A DNA stretch of 64,000 bases from Weissella soli (lineage in GTDB: Bacteria; Bacillota; Bacilli; Lactobacillales; Lactobacillaceae), in contig NZ_CP017326.1 of the NCBI RefSeq assembly GCF_001761545.1, forward strand, positions 310,001 to 374,000, read 5' to 3'. Positions 47,000 to 55,424 of this stretch are shown here, one piece after another (position 1 is the stretch's first letter; each line of letters begins with the position of its first letter). Position numbers and translations under genes: made by a program. The notes below the pieces were generated by a model that was not told the origin of the DNA, made no database searches, and saw only the letters and a program-made list of their open reading frames with translations.

Positions 47000-47734
47000 C
47001 TAATCGCTAACTACCTCATGGGTCAAGGCAGCAGCTGGAAAGGCAAGTTTCTTGCCTTGAACTGGCCAGAGCCAATAGTGTTGAACAGAGATTAAATTGC
47101 CTTGCGCTGAGTAGACTTCTTCAGGGTGAACGACCTCAGTGATCTGAGTGAGTTCGCTGCAATCATGAAGGTCGGGCACCAAAATCTGTGATACCAAATG
47201 GTGCGTATCGTCAATGAGCACACCTTCACCTTGGACATGGTCCGCTAAACGCACTAGCCGTAAATCAGATGGACTTGGGGTATGCTCAGCTAGGTATTCT
47301 TTGATGCGATGCGTCATGTGAGCATAGACGCGCTCTAGATCACGGTTTGTACCACGTAATTCATATTCGGCAATCATGGGTGCATGAAACTCAACGGCAT
47401 ATCGCCGGGCTGTCAAAATGTATTGCGCGTTAAAGTTTTTGTTACCAGAGCCCACAACTCCAAGGAGTTTTTGTGAACCACGATTAAAGTCAATTTGATC
47501 GGAAAGCGCATTCGTCATGATTTCTTTGACGCCAGAGTGAATACCATTACCGCCATCTAAATAGGTTGGTACGAAGACGAAGAAAGGATCAGTTTCGATA
47601 TTATCGACGCTGGCATCAGAAATTTCGACAGGTTCAAACTCGTAGTCGCCGATTTCATTACCGTAGGTGGCTAGATTAGTGACGAAATGACGAGTATTAC
47701 CAGAGACTGAAATGTAGAGTAGGCGAATTTTCAT
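47000..47734 (-). CDS. nrdI: NrdI flavodoxin with C-terminal extension
   Basis: NrdI supplies the oxidant that builds the Mn(III)2-tyrosyl radical cofactor of class Ib NrdF. Residues 1-150 contain the FMN-binding SVSGNTRHF, the FVPTYLDGGNG loop and GSGNKNFNAQYILTARRYA followed by YELRGTNRD, all diagnostic. NrdI is usually 120-160 residues; this product has 244, with about 95 extra residues (from about 150) that I do not recognise, containing HVQGEGVLIDDTHHLVSQ and HYWLWPVQGKKLAFPAAAL. The ribosome binding site is AGGAAG. It is divergent from nrdE. Confidence 0.88.
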   Translation of the reverse strand: MKIRLLYISVSGNTRHFVTNLATYGNEIGDYEFEPVEISDASVDNIETDPFFVFVPTYLDGGNGIHSGVKEIMTNALSDQIDFNRGSQKLLGVVGSGNKNFNAQYILTARRYAVEFHAPMIAEYELRGTNRDLERVYAHMTHRIKEYLAEHTPSPSDLRLVRLADHVQGEGVLIDDTHHLVSQILVPDLHDCSELTQITEVVHPEEVYSAQGNLISVQHYWLWPVQGKKLAFPAAALTHEVVSD

Positions 47735-48101
47735 GAGGCAACTTCCTAAATTGGTTAAATTTCCATCAATTACAAAATGGCGTAATTAACGAATGAATAC
47801 TATTACCTTACACGGGTTTATTAGCGAGTGCAATGATTTTTATGTTACGTTTTATAAATAACGTTCTGTTACATTAATGTATTTGTAACATAGCGATTGA
47901 AATGCCCATATGACGCGGTAAATGGCTATTTTAAGGCGTTTATGCACTAAAATTATTTGTCGTCAAGACCTTGCATTGTGTTATTTTTATGATTATACTA
48001 AACATCAGTTTTAGCTATTTGCTAACAATGAAATATATGAAGATAAATGGCTGATATGACGAAGATTGTTCGTCATTTGGTAGAATGCGGAGGACGTGAC
48101 G
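47735..48101 (+). promoter_or_regulatory. Divergent nrdI/nrdE control region
   Basis: A clear promoter for nrdE is TTGCAT (47971-47976), 17 bases, TATACT (47994-47999). Its leader contains an 8-bp perfect inverted repeat ATGACGAA-GATTG-TTCGTCAT (48056-48076) shortly before the ribosome binding site. Further upstream TGTTAC occurs twice 24 bases apart (47843, 47867), with an inverted TGTAACA at 47884-47890. I see no canonical NrdR box pair. The binding protein is unknown. Confidence 0.6.
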
Positions 48102-50273
48102 ATGGCTTTAACAACGATTGATCAAGATAATGTGACTTATTTTGATTTGAATAATGAATTGAATATCCCAAAGAACAATAGTATCCAACTAGATAAGGAC
48201 CAGGAAGCCTTGGCAGCGTTCATTCGTGAAAATGTGGATCCAAATACCTTGCAATTTGATAATTTACGGGCGCGGTTCGATTACCTGATTGAAAACGATT
48301 TTGTCGATGCTGATATGGTCAATCGCTACCGGTTTGAGTTTATCGAGCGTTTGTATGACTACTTAAAGGTCCAAGATTTCCACTTTAAGTCATTTATGGC
48401 TGCCTATAAGTTTTACGCTCAATATGCCATTAAGACCAATGATAGTCAGTTTTACATTGAAAACTACATCGATCGGGTGGCCATGAATGCATTGTTTTAT
48501 GGTAACGGTAATGAAAAATTGGCCTTACAACTGGCTGATGAAATGATTCATCAACGTTACCAACCTGCAACGCCTTCCTTCCTGAATGCTGGTCGTTCTC
48601 GCCGTGGTGAATTGGTTTCTTGTTTCGTCCTCCAAGCGACTGATGATATGAATTCAATCGGTCGTACCATTAATTCTGCTTTGCAATTGTCAAAGATTGG
48701 TGGTGGTGTGGGTATCAACTTGAGTAACTTGCGCGAAGCAGGTGCCCCCATTAAGGGGATTGCCAACGCGGCTTCAGGTGTTGTGCCAGTGATGAAGTTA
48801 TTGGAAGACTCATTTACTTACTCAAATCAAATGGGGCAACGGCAAGGGGCTGGTGTGGTCTACTTATCCGTCTTCCATCCAGATATTATGGGCTTCCTTT
48901 CAACTAAGAAAGAAAACGCCGACGAAAAAATTCGTGTGAAAACCCTGTCACTTGGGTTGACAGTGCCCGACAAGTTCTATGACTTGATCCGCATGAATGC
49001 TGATATGTTCTTGTTCTCACCATATGATGTTGAACAAGTTTATGGTGAGCCATTCAATTATATTGACCTTACTAAAGAATATGACAACATGGTGGCCGAT
49101 CACCGGATTAAGAAGTACAAGATTCGGGCACGTGATTTAGAAAATGAAATTTCAAAGATGCAACAAGAATCAGGTTACCCATATATTATCAATCTTGATA
49201 CAGTGAACGCGGCTAATCCAGTTCATGGTAAAGTGGTGTCATCAAATCTCTGTTCTGAAATTTTACAAATTCAACGGGCCTCTGAGATTGGTAACATGCA
49301 AAACTATATCAAGATGGGTGCCGATATTTCATGTAACCTTGGTTCGACTAACGTGGTTAACATGATGGAGACTGACGATTTTGAGACCTCAGTTGACGCC
49401 ATGGTTCGGGCATTATCATTTGTTTCCGATAACTCAAAGCTAGATATTGTACCCTCAGTTGAACAAGGGAATCGTGAAATGCATGCCATCGGACTGGGTG
49501 CCATGGGATTGGCCGGCTTCTTTGCGAAGAACCACATGCACTACGGCGATGAAGAAGCTTTGGACTTTACGAATGTCTACTTCATGATGTTAAACTACTA
49601 CACCTTAAAGGCTTCAAACAAAATTGCCAAGGAACGCAAGGAAACGTTCTATGAATTTGAAAAGTCAGCTTATGCTGATGGTTCATACTTTGATAAGTAC
49701 CTGGCGCAAGATTGGGGTCCCAAGACACCAAAGGTCAAGGAAATCTTTGCCAAGCATGCTGTGCCAACAGTGTATGACTGGTCAGAATTGATGGCCTCAG
49801 TCCGTACGTATGGCTTATACAATGCATACCGGATGGCCATTGCACCAACCGGCTCAATTTCATATATTAACGATGCGACGGCGTCATTGCACCCAATCAT
49901 TAACAAGATTGAGGAGCGACAAGAAAAGAAGATTGGTAAGATCTACTATCCCGCACCATATTTGAGCAATGATACTCTGCCATATTACCAATCAGCGTAT
50001 GATATGGATATGCGACGCGTCATTGATGTTTACGCCACGGCCCAAGAGCATATCGATCAGGGGATGGCTCTGACACTATTCATGCGCTCATCAATTCCTG
50101 AAGGTTTGTACGAGTGGAAGAATGGTCGGACGGACAAAATGACGACGCGAGATTTGAATATTTTGCGGATGTACGCATATCACAAGAAGATTAAGTCAGT
50201 ATACTATGTCCGTACTTACACCGATGATGAACAAGAAATGGGTGTTAATGAATGTGAAAGCTGCTCAATTTAA
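48102..50273 (+). CDS. nrdE: Class Ib ribonucleotide reductase, alpha subunit
   Basis: Catalytic subunit that reduces ribonucleoside diphosphates under aerobic conditions. The 723 residues match the family. The TPSFLNAGRSRRGELVSCFVLQ block holds the first active-site Cys, NLCSEI and CNLGSTN follow in the barrel, and the C-terminus ends with the redox pair C-E-S-C. The ATG at 48102 is 8 bases after GGAGG; the GTG at 48096 is not favoured. nrdF follows after a hairpin. No nrdH is present here, so its electron donor is encoded elsewhere or is a thioredoxin. Confidence 0.96.
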   Translation: MALTTIDQDNVTYFDLNNELNIPKNNSIQLDKDQEALAAFIRENVDPNTLQFDNLRARFDYLIENDFVDADMVNRYRFEFIERLYDYLKVQDFHFKSFMAAYKFYAQYAIKTNDSQFYIENYIDRVAMNALFYGNGNEKLALQLADEMIHQRYQPATPSFLNAGRSRRGELVSCFVLQATDDMNSIGRTINSALQLSKIGGGVGINLSNLREAGAPIKGIANAASGVVPVMKLLEDSFTYSNQMGQRQGAGVVYLSVFHPDIMGFLSTKKENADEKIRVKTLSLGLTVPDKFYDLIRMNADMFLFSPYDVEQVYGEPFNYIDLTKEYDNMVADHRIKKYKIRARDLENEISKMQQESGYPYIINLDTVNAANPVHGKVVSSNLCSEILQIQRASEIGNMQNYIKMGADISCNLGSTNVVNMMETDDFETSVDAMVRALSFVSDNSKLDIVPSVEQGNREMHAIGLGAMGLAGFFAKNHMHYGDEEALDFTNVYFMMLNYYTLKASNKIAKERKETFYEFEKSAYADGSYFDKYLAQDWGPKTPKVKEIFAKHAVPTVYDWSELMASVRTYGLYNAYRMAIAPTGSISYINDATASLHPIINKIEERQEKKIGKIYYPAPYLSNDTLPYYQSAYDMDMRRVIDVYATAQEHIDQGMALTLFMRSSIPEGLYEWKNGRTDKMTTRDLNILRMYAYHKKIKSVYYVRTYTDDEQEMGVNECESCSI

Positions 50274-50308
50274 TTGAGTTAGTCATCTCATTGGCATGTA
50301 GTCACGCA

Positions 50309-50340
50309 AATAAGGAGATGGGGCTTCCTATCTCCTTATT
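50309..50340 (+). terminator. Intercistronic hairpin nrdE-nrdF
   Basis: A perfect 11-bp stem AATAAGGAGAT/ATCTCCTTATT without a T run, so probably an attenuator or mRNA-processing or stability element rather than a full terminator. It could set the nrdE:nrdF ratio. Confidence 0.6.
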
Positions 50341-50397
50341 GTCATATTAATATGTAATAAAGTAATAATTTTAAAGGAAATAGATGGAGAGCAACCG

Positions 50398-51363
50398 ATG
50401 ACGGATAAGTATATTGCAATCAATTGGAATGATATTGAGGACCGAATTGATAAAGCAACTTGGGAAAAATTAACAGAACAATTTTGGTTGGATACGCGTA
50501 TTCCGCTATCAAATGATTTAGATGATTGGCGTAAGATGACAGATGGCGAACACTACCTTGTTGGGCATGTGTTTGGTGGCTTGACATTGCTTGATACATT
50601 ACAATCACAAGATGGTATGTCATCATTGAAGGCCGCAGTGCGGACCCAGCACGAAGAAGCTGTCCTGAATAATATCGAATTCATGGAATCGGTGCATGCT
50701 AAGTCATATTCATCGATTTTTGAAACCTTAAATTCACCAGCTGAGATTGAAGAGATTTTTAACTGGACGGGTTCTGATGATTACCTGCAATTTAAAGCGC
50801 AACGGATTAACAATATTTACCAAACAGGAACTGATCTGCAAAAGAAAATTGCGTCAGTCTTTCTCGAAACATTTTTGTTCTATTCTGGTTTCTACACGCC
50901 ATTGTACTATCTTGGCCACAACAAACTGAACAACGTGGCCGAAATTATTAAGCTGATTTTGCGTGACGAGTCGGTCCACGGGACTTATATTGGTTACAAG
51001 TTCCAACTGGGCTTCAACGAACTACCCGAAACCGAGCAAGACAAGTTGAAGATGTGGATGTATGATTTGTTGATGGAACTTTATGCGAATGAAGAAAAGT
51101 ACACGCACGAACTATACGATGGCGTCGGTTGGACTGAATCCGTTTTGACCTTCATTCGATACAATGCGAATAAGGCATTAATGAATTTAGGGCAAGATCC
51201 GTTGTTCCCTGATGGCGCCGAGGATGTGAACCCAATCGTGATGAATGGTATTTCAACGACGACTTCAAATCATGATTTCTTTTCACAAGTTGGTAATGGG
51301 TACCGCTTGGGGCAATTGGAAGTCATGGAAGATGATGATTACAACTACGGTTTGAATGACTAA
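50398..51363 (+). CDS. nrdF: Class Ib ribonucleotide reductase, beta subunit
   Basis: Carries the dimetal-tyrosyl radical cofactor used by NrdE. The 321 residues have the expected ligands: Asp in LTLLDTLQ, Glu and His in FMESVHAKSYSSIF with the radical Tyr, a Glu in FLETFLFYSGFYTP and Glu/His in RDESVHGTYIGYK. The C-terminus (DDDYNYGLND) is acidic and aromatic, as needed to dock with the alpha subunit. NrdI, needed for its activation, is encoded next to nrdE. Confidence 0.96.
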   Translation: MTDKYIAINWNDIEDRIDKATWEKLTEQFWLDTRIPLSNDLDDWRKMTDGEHYLVGHVFGGLTLLDTLQSQDGMSSLKAAVRTQHEEAVLNNIEFMESVHAKSYSSIFETLNSPAEIEEIFNWTGSDDYLQFKAQRINNIYQTGTDLQKKIASVFLETFLFYSGFYTPLYYLGHNKLNNVAEIIKLILRDESVHGTYIGYKFQLGFNELPETEQDKLKMWMYDLLMELYANEEKYTHELYDGVGWTESVLTFIRYNANKALMNLGQDPLFPDGAEDVNPIVMNGISTTTSNHDFFSQVGNGYRLGQLEVMEDDDYNYGLND

Positions 51364-51414
51364 GCCATCGTGATCAGGGTCAGACTAGACGTTAATAAAT
51401 AGGTACTGATGATG

Positions 51415-51453
51415 AATATCGCCAGGAGCAGCTTGCTCGGGCGATATTTTTTA
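51415..51453 (+). terminator. nrdF terminator
   Basis: AATATCGCC (51415-51423) pairs with GGCGATATT (51440-51448), with an inner GAGCA/TTGCTC helix and a T6 run. Confidence 0.88.
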
Positions 51454-51562
51454 TTGCTGGGGAATTGGTCAGACGACTCTTTTCGATATGGTCACAAGGT
51501 AATAATTCAGTTAAAATAGAAGTGGGTATTGCGTCTATTTTTTAGAATACGAGGATAGGAAT

Positions 51563-52174
51563 TTGAAAAAGACACAATCAGTACGTCACTTGGTGTTAAC
51601 CGCATTATTTATTGCAATTATTCTATTACAGGCCATGGTACCTTGGTTAGGGAATCTGCCAATTAATCCGTTGGTTTCTGTGACAATCATTACCTATACG
51701 GTGGCCATCGGCGCGATGATACTCGGACCAAAGACCGGTCTGTTTTTAGGTTTTATTTGGGGCAGTTACTCCTTTTACAATGCTTGGGCTGCGGGCGTCT
51801 CGCTGGGGGCGTTGATGTTTCGTAATCCCATTACGGCGATTGTGCCACGGATGGCAGTTGGCTTGATCATTGGTTGGTTATATTGGCGTTTCGTTAAAAA
51901 CCGTCAAACTGCCCGGCGTCCTATTTTCTTGGCGGGGCTAGGGGCATTGGCCGCGTTGATTAATACGGCCTTGGTGGTCTTGTCGACTTGGATTGGGTTC
52001 AATGTGATGCATACCACATTTACGGGTATTCCAGCCGGGGGGGCTTCAGTGGCTTGGTTGTTACAAGTCGTCGTCGGTTTTAATGGTATTTTTGAAATGA
52101 TTGCGGGCGCCATTTTCGTGCCGGTGATTGGTTCGGTCGTGTTGCTAGTAGCTGATCGCTATAACTTTAATTAG
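51563..52174 (+). CDS. ECF transporter S component (vitamin uptake)
   Basis: Membrane substrate-binding subunit of an energy-coupling factor importer, 203 residues with about six helices. RHLVLTALFIAIILLQAMVPWLGNLPINP and GPKTGLFLGFIWGSYSF match the general S-component fold (PF12822). Pantothenate-type (PanT-like) members look similar, but specificity cannot be read safely. It must pair with an EcfAA'T module encoded elsewhere. It starts with TTG behind GAGG. It lies upstream of, not under, the TPP riboswitch, so thiamine specificity is not implied by position. Confidence 0.88.
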   Translation: MKKTQSVRHLVLTALFIAIILLQAMVPWLGNLPINPLVSVTIITYTVAIGAMILGPKTGLFLGFIWGSYSFYNAWAAGVSLGALMFRNPITAIVPRMAVGLIIGWLYWRFVKNRQTARRPIFLAGLGALAALINTALVVLSTWIGFNVMHTTFTGIPAGGASVAWLLQVVVGFNGIFEMIAGAIFVPVIGSVVLLVADRYNFN

Positions 52175-52263
52175 GTCGTACAGTTTTGGCATATTTTTGA
52201 TTGGTCATGTACGTTCTTGGCAACTTGTGCTATGCTAAATGCGTAAATTAAATATTATCTTTT

Positions 52264-52357
52264 TCACTAGGGGAGCCATTTGGCTGAGACGATGATTCGG
52301 ACCCTTTGAACCTGTTGAGTTAAGACTTGCGTAGGAAAGTGATGGGAGCACTAGGGA
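52264..52357 (+). promoter_or_regulatory. TPP riboswitch
   Basis: The THI element contains CTAGGGGAGCC, GGCTGAGA, the conserved GACCCTTTGAACCTG block and the 3' GTAGGAAAG. The thiamine diphosphate-bound form should favour the terminator that follows and switch off thiM-thiD-thiE-tenA. Confidence 0.95.
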
Positions 52358-52388
52358 AATACTCTGATTTAATAAGTATCTATTACCA

Positions 52389-52427
52389 AGGCTCTCGAAC
52401 CGCTTTTCAGGTTCGAGAGCCTTTTTG
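52389..52427 (+). terminator. Expression-platform terminator of the TPP riboswitch
   Basis: A 13-bp perfect stem AGGCTCTCGAACC/GGTTCGAGAGCCT (52389-52401 with 52410-52422) is followed by TTTT. Confidence 0.9.
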
Positions 52428-52461
52428 TGTCCCTTGTTGTTATTAGGATTAGGAGAATGTC

Positions 52462-53241
52462 ATGGAAAACTTATATAGCAAACTACAGGACCACAAACCG
52501 TTGGTGTTGAATTTAGCTAATATGGTCACACCACAACATGTGGCCGACGCAATTAACGTCATCGGGGGTTCACCGTTGATGACCCGCTCAATTGATGAAG
52601 TGGCCGAATTGGTGAGCATTGCGGGGGCGGTCGTGCTCAATATTGGCACTATCCGTGCAGATGAGTTCGCCCTGTTTGAAGCTGTTGGCCAAATGGCCAA
52701 TGCCCAAGGCAAGCCCGTGGTGTTGGATCCGGTTGCTGTGGGCATGCCATTTCGGGGTCAGTTCGTGACGCGCTTATTGGACAGTGTACAGGTTGATATT
52801 ATTCGCGGTAATGCAGCTGAAATTAGTTGGTTTGCACAGCAACAGACCGCGGGTCAAGGCATCGATGCCCTGACGGCGACAACCGATGTGGCAATGGCTC
52901 AAACCGTGGCTCATCGTACGGGGGCCATCGTAGTAGCCTCAGGGGCGACGGACGTCATTACCGATGGCAAGCAAGTGGCTTTGGTACAAAATAATGTGCA
53001 GTTGCTGGCGGTCAATGTTGGTGCTGGTGATATGTTGAGTGGCTTGATTGCGACATTTGCGGCGGTTACCAGTGACTATTATGGGGCAGCTTTATATGCC
53101 ACGGCGTTGCTGGGAGCAGCCGGCCAGCAAGCCACTGTTTCGGCGCAGGGATTGCCCGGCCGCTTTATGCCGGCCCTGTTTGATGAATTATCAGTGGCCG
53201 ATGACGCCTATATCACAAGGTATGCGGAGGTGACACAATGA
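52462..53241 (+). CDS. thiM: Hydroxyethylthiazole kinase
   Basis: Phosphorylates the thiazole moiety for thiamine salvage. The 259 residues show LVLNLANMVTPQHVADAINVIGGSPLM at the N-terminus, KPVVLDPVAVG, and the ribokinase-fold catalytic GAGDMLSG near the C-terminus. It is the first gene of the TPP-controlled operon; its stop overlaps the thiD start by 4 bases (ATGA). Confidence 0.96.
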   Translation: MENLYSKLQDHKPLVLNLANMVTPQHVADAINVIGGSPLMTRSIDEVAELVSIAGAVVLNIGTIRADEFALFEAVGQMANAQGKPVVLDPVAVGMPFRGQFVTRLLDSVQVDIIRGNAAEISWFAQQQTAGQGIDALTATTDVAMAQTVAHRTGAIVVASGATDVITDGKQVALVQNNVQLLAVNVGAGDMLSGLIATFAAVTSDYYGAALYATALLGAAGQQATVSAQGLPGRFMPALFDELSVADDAYITRYAEVTQ

Positions 53242-54035
53242 TTGAGGTACCACAGGTCGTGACGATTGCCGGGATTGATTCAGGCGGGGGTGCCGGCATA
53301 AATGCGGATTTGAAGACCTTTCATAACCAACGGGTATACGCCGCATCAATTGTGGTGGGGTTAACCGCCCAAAATACCTATGGTGTACAGGCCTTGTTAC
53401 CCACGCCCAGTGCATTTTTGCATGAACAATTTGAGAGTGTGGACGCTGATTTTGCGATCAAAGCAGTGAAGACTGGTGCCCTGTTTGATGCTGAACACGT
53501 ACATCAGGTGGTGCAGGAATTAGCTGATGTACATTTTGGCGCAGTGGTTGTCGATCCAGTGATGGTGGCCAAGGGCGGTGCGAAATTATTGACCAATGCG
53601 GCCATTGCACTTGTGAAAACTGAATTATTGCCACTGGCAACGGTGATCACGCCTAATTTAGAGGAAGCACAGGTGCTCCTTGACCGTTCGATTGAAACAG
53701 AGGCAGACATAATGCAGGCCGCGAGCGCTTTACAGGCGCTTGGCGCCAAGCATGTCTTGATCAAAGGTGGTCACGCTGCATCAGCGACGGTGGTGCGAGA
53801 CTATGCCTTATTTGCCGATGGATCATCCGCTTGGTACACGGCACCACGTATTGATACGGTTCGCACGCATGGGACCGGAGATACCTTGTCGGCTTACATC
53901 ACCGCCAATTTAGCCAAGGGACTTGATATCAAAGACATCCTTCCAGCAGCTAAACAATTCACCTATGAAGCAATCAAACAGAGTATCAACGTGGGGCACG
54001 GGCACGGCCCCCTCAATCATTGGGTGGAGGGTTAG
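53238..54035 (+). CDS. thiD: Hydroxymethylpyrimidine (phosphate) kinase
   Basis: Phosphorylates HMP twice to HMP-PP, the pyrimidine half of thiamine. The 265 residues begin VVTIAGIDSGGGAGINADLKTF, contain VVDPVMVAKGG and end with THGTGDTLSAYITA, the ribokinase-family anion hole and base. It overlaps thiM by 4 bases and is followed by thiE after 1 base. Confidence 0.96.
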   Translation: MIEVPQVVTIAGIDSGGGAGINADLKTFHNQRVYAASIVVGLTAQNTYGVQALLPTPSAFLHEQFESVDADFAIKAVKTGALFDAEHVHQVVQELADVHFGAVVVDPVMVAKGGAKLLTNAAIALVKTELLPLATVITPNLEEAQVLLDRSIETEADIMQAASALQALGAKHVLIKGGHAASATVVRDYALFADGSSAWYTAPRIDTVRTHGTGDTLSAYITANLAKGLDIKDILPAAKQFTYEAIKQSINVGHGHGPLNHWVEG

Positions 54036-54036
54036 C

Positions 54037-54699
54037 ATGCAAACAAATTACTTAGAACGTTACTTTATCAGCGGTTCACAAGATCTGCCAGGACATACGC
54101 TCACACAGTACATCGCCCAGGTTGAACGCATCATGGCTGCTGGCATTACAGCGTATCAGTTTCGTGAAAAAACAGGGGGCTTGACGCAAGCCGCATCCCG
54201 CCTAGCCTTAGCACAAACACTAAAAGAGATGGCACGGCACTACCACATTCCGTTTTTTGTCGATGACGATGTCGCCTTGGCTTTGGCAGTTGGAGCAGAT
54301 GGTATCCATGTCGGTCAGACGGACATGCCAATCACTGAAGTCATCGCCAGTGTACCAGCTGAGATGCTCATTGGGTTGTCAGTCCGAACAGTTGCAGAGA
54401 TGCGTGCGGCCCAACAATATACGCGGATTGACTATTTGGGCGTCGGCCCAGTCTATCCGACGATAACCAAAAAAGATGCCGCTATGGCCCAAGGTATTAG
54501 TGGTCTGCAAGCAATCCTTGCCGTGAACGAACAACACTTCCCAGTGGTCGCGATTGGTGGGATCACACTTGCGCAACTAGCAACATTGAAAGCCACTGGT
54601 GTGCAAGGTGTTGCGTTCGTTAGTATGGCGTTACAGGCGGATCAACCCGTTAGTTTAATGCAAGAAATGGAGCAAATTTGGCATGATGACAACGCATGA
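54037..54699 (+). CDS. thiE: Thiamine phosphate synthase
   Basis: Couples HMP-PP with thiazole phosphate to thiamine monophosphate. The 220 residues carry YQFREKTGG, the pyrophosphate-binding FVDDDVALALAVGADGIHVGQTDM segment, VGPVYPT and IGGIT. GGAGGG precedes the ATG at 54037. It overlaps tenA by 17 bases. With thiM and thiD this makes a salvage-only route; no thiC or thiG is seen. Confidence 0.95.
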   Translation: MQTNYLERYFISGSQDLPGHTLTQYIAQVERIMAAGITAYQFREKTGGLTQAASRLALAQTLKEMARHYHIPFFVDDDVALALAVGADGIHVGQTDMPITEVIASVPAEMLIGLSVRTVAEMRAAQQYTRIDYLGVGPVYPTITKKDAAMAQGISGLQAILAVNEQHFPVVAIGGITLAQLATLKATGVQGVAFVSMALQADQPVSLMQEMEQIWHDDNA

Positions 54700-55282
54700 A
54701 TGGTTAACAACCCAAGCAACCCCGCTTTTACATCAAATACAGCAGACAGCGTTTGTGACCGGTATTGGTACGGGTGAACTCACCCAGGCACAGCGGGATT
54801 ACTATGTTGCCCAAGATCATTACTATATTGAGCGGTTTACTCAGATGTGGCAGGCCATGGAACAGCAATTACCGCCCGAGCTGGTCGCACGGCAACCAAA
54901 AACACTGGGTGAAGCAGGTGCCCATGCGACATTGGAGCCAAGTGCAGCGGCTGCACAAATTAAACCAGGCCAACATAATCTTGATTATCTGGCACATATG
55001 GAGGCCCTGATCGCGCAAGGGGATGGCTTGACCAGTATGCTGGCATTACTGCCATGTACTGAATCATATCATTTGGTCGCCAAGCAGCTGGGGACGCGGG
55101 TAGCGCGGTTCCAAGGGTGGATTGATTACTACCGAGGACCTGAGTATCAGGCCATGACCGAGTGGTGCTGGCAGGTTGTTGATCACTTGACCACGCAACG
55201 CGCCATTACCCAAAGTGAACTAGCAGGTTACTTACGGGCCTATGAGTACGAGTTGCTATTTTGGGAAAAGCCAATGCACTAA
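54683..55282 (+). CDS. tenA: Aminopyrimidine aminohydrolase TenA (thiaminase II)
   Basis: TenA hydrolyses aminopyrimidine breakdown products of thiamine so that HMP can be salvaged. The all-helical protein of 199 residues has YYVAQDHYYIERF near the N-terminus and LLPCTESYHLVA, whose Cys is the catalytic residue. The family Glu near the C-terminus lies in LRAYEYELLFWE. It is the last gene of the TPP-controlled operon and overlaps thiE. Confidence 0.94.
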   Translation: MMTTHEWLTTQATPLLHQIQQTAFVTGIGTGELTQAQRDYYVAQDHYYIERFTQMWQAMEQQLPPELVARQPKTLGEAGAHATLEPSAAAAQIKPGQHNLDYLAHMEALIAQGDGLTSMLALLPCTESYHLVAKQLGTRVARFQGWIDYYRGPEYQAMTEWCWQVVDHLTTQRAITQSELAGYLRAYEYELLFWEKPMH

Positions 55283-55424
55283 GCGATGGGGAAATGCGAG
55301 CGTCAATCCCTGCCTTGATCGAACGAATATTTGGATTCCACAAAGAAATCGATCTGACACTGCTGATCGGTTGACGAATGTGGTATCTTAAAGATAAATA
55401 TTTCGTAGAAAAAGGGGATGGATG

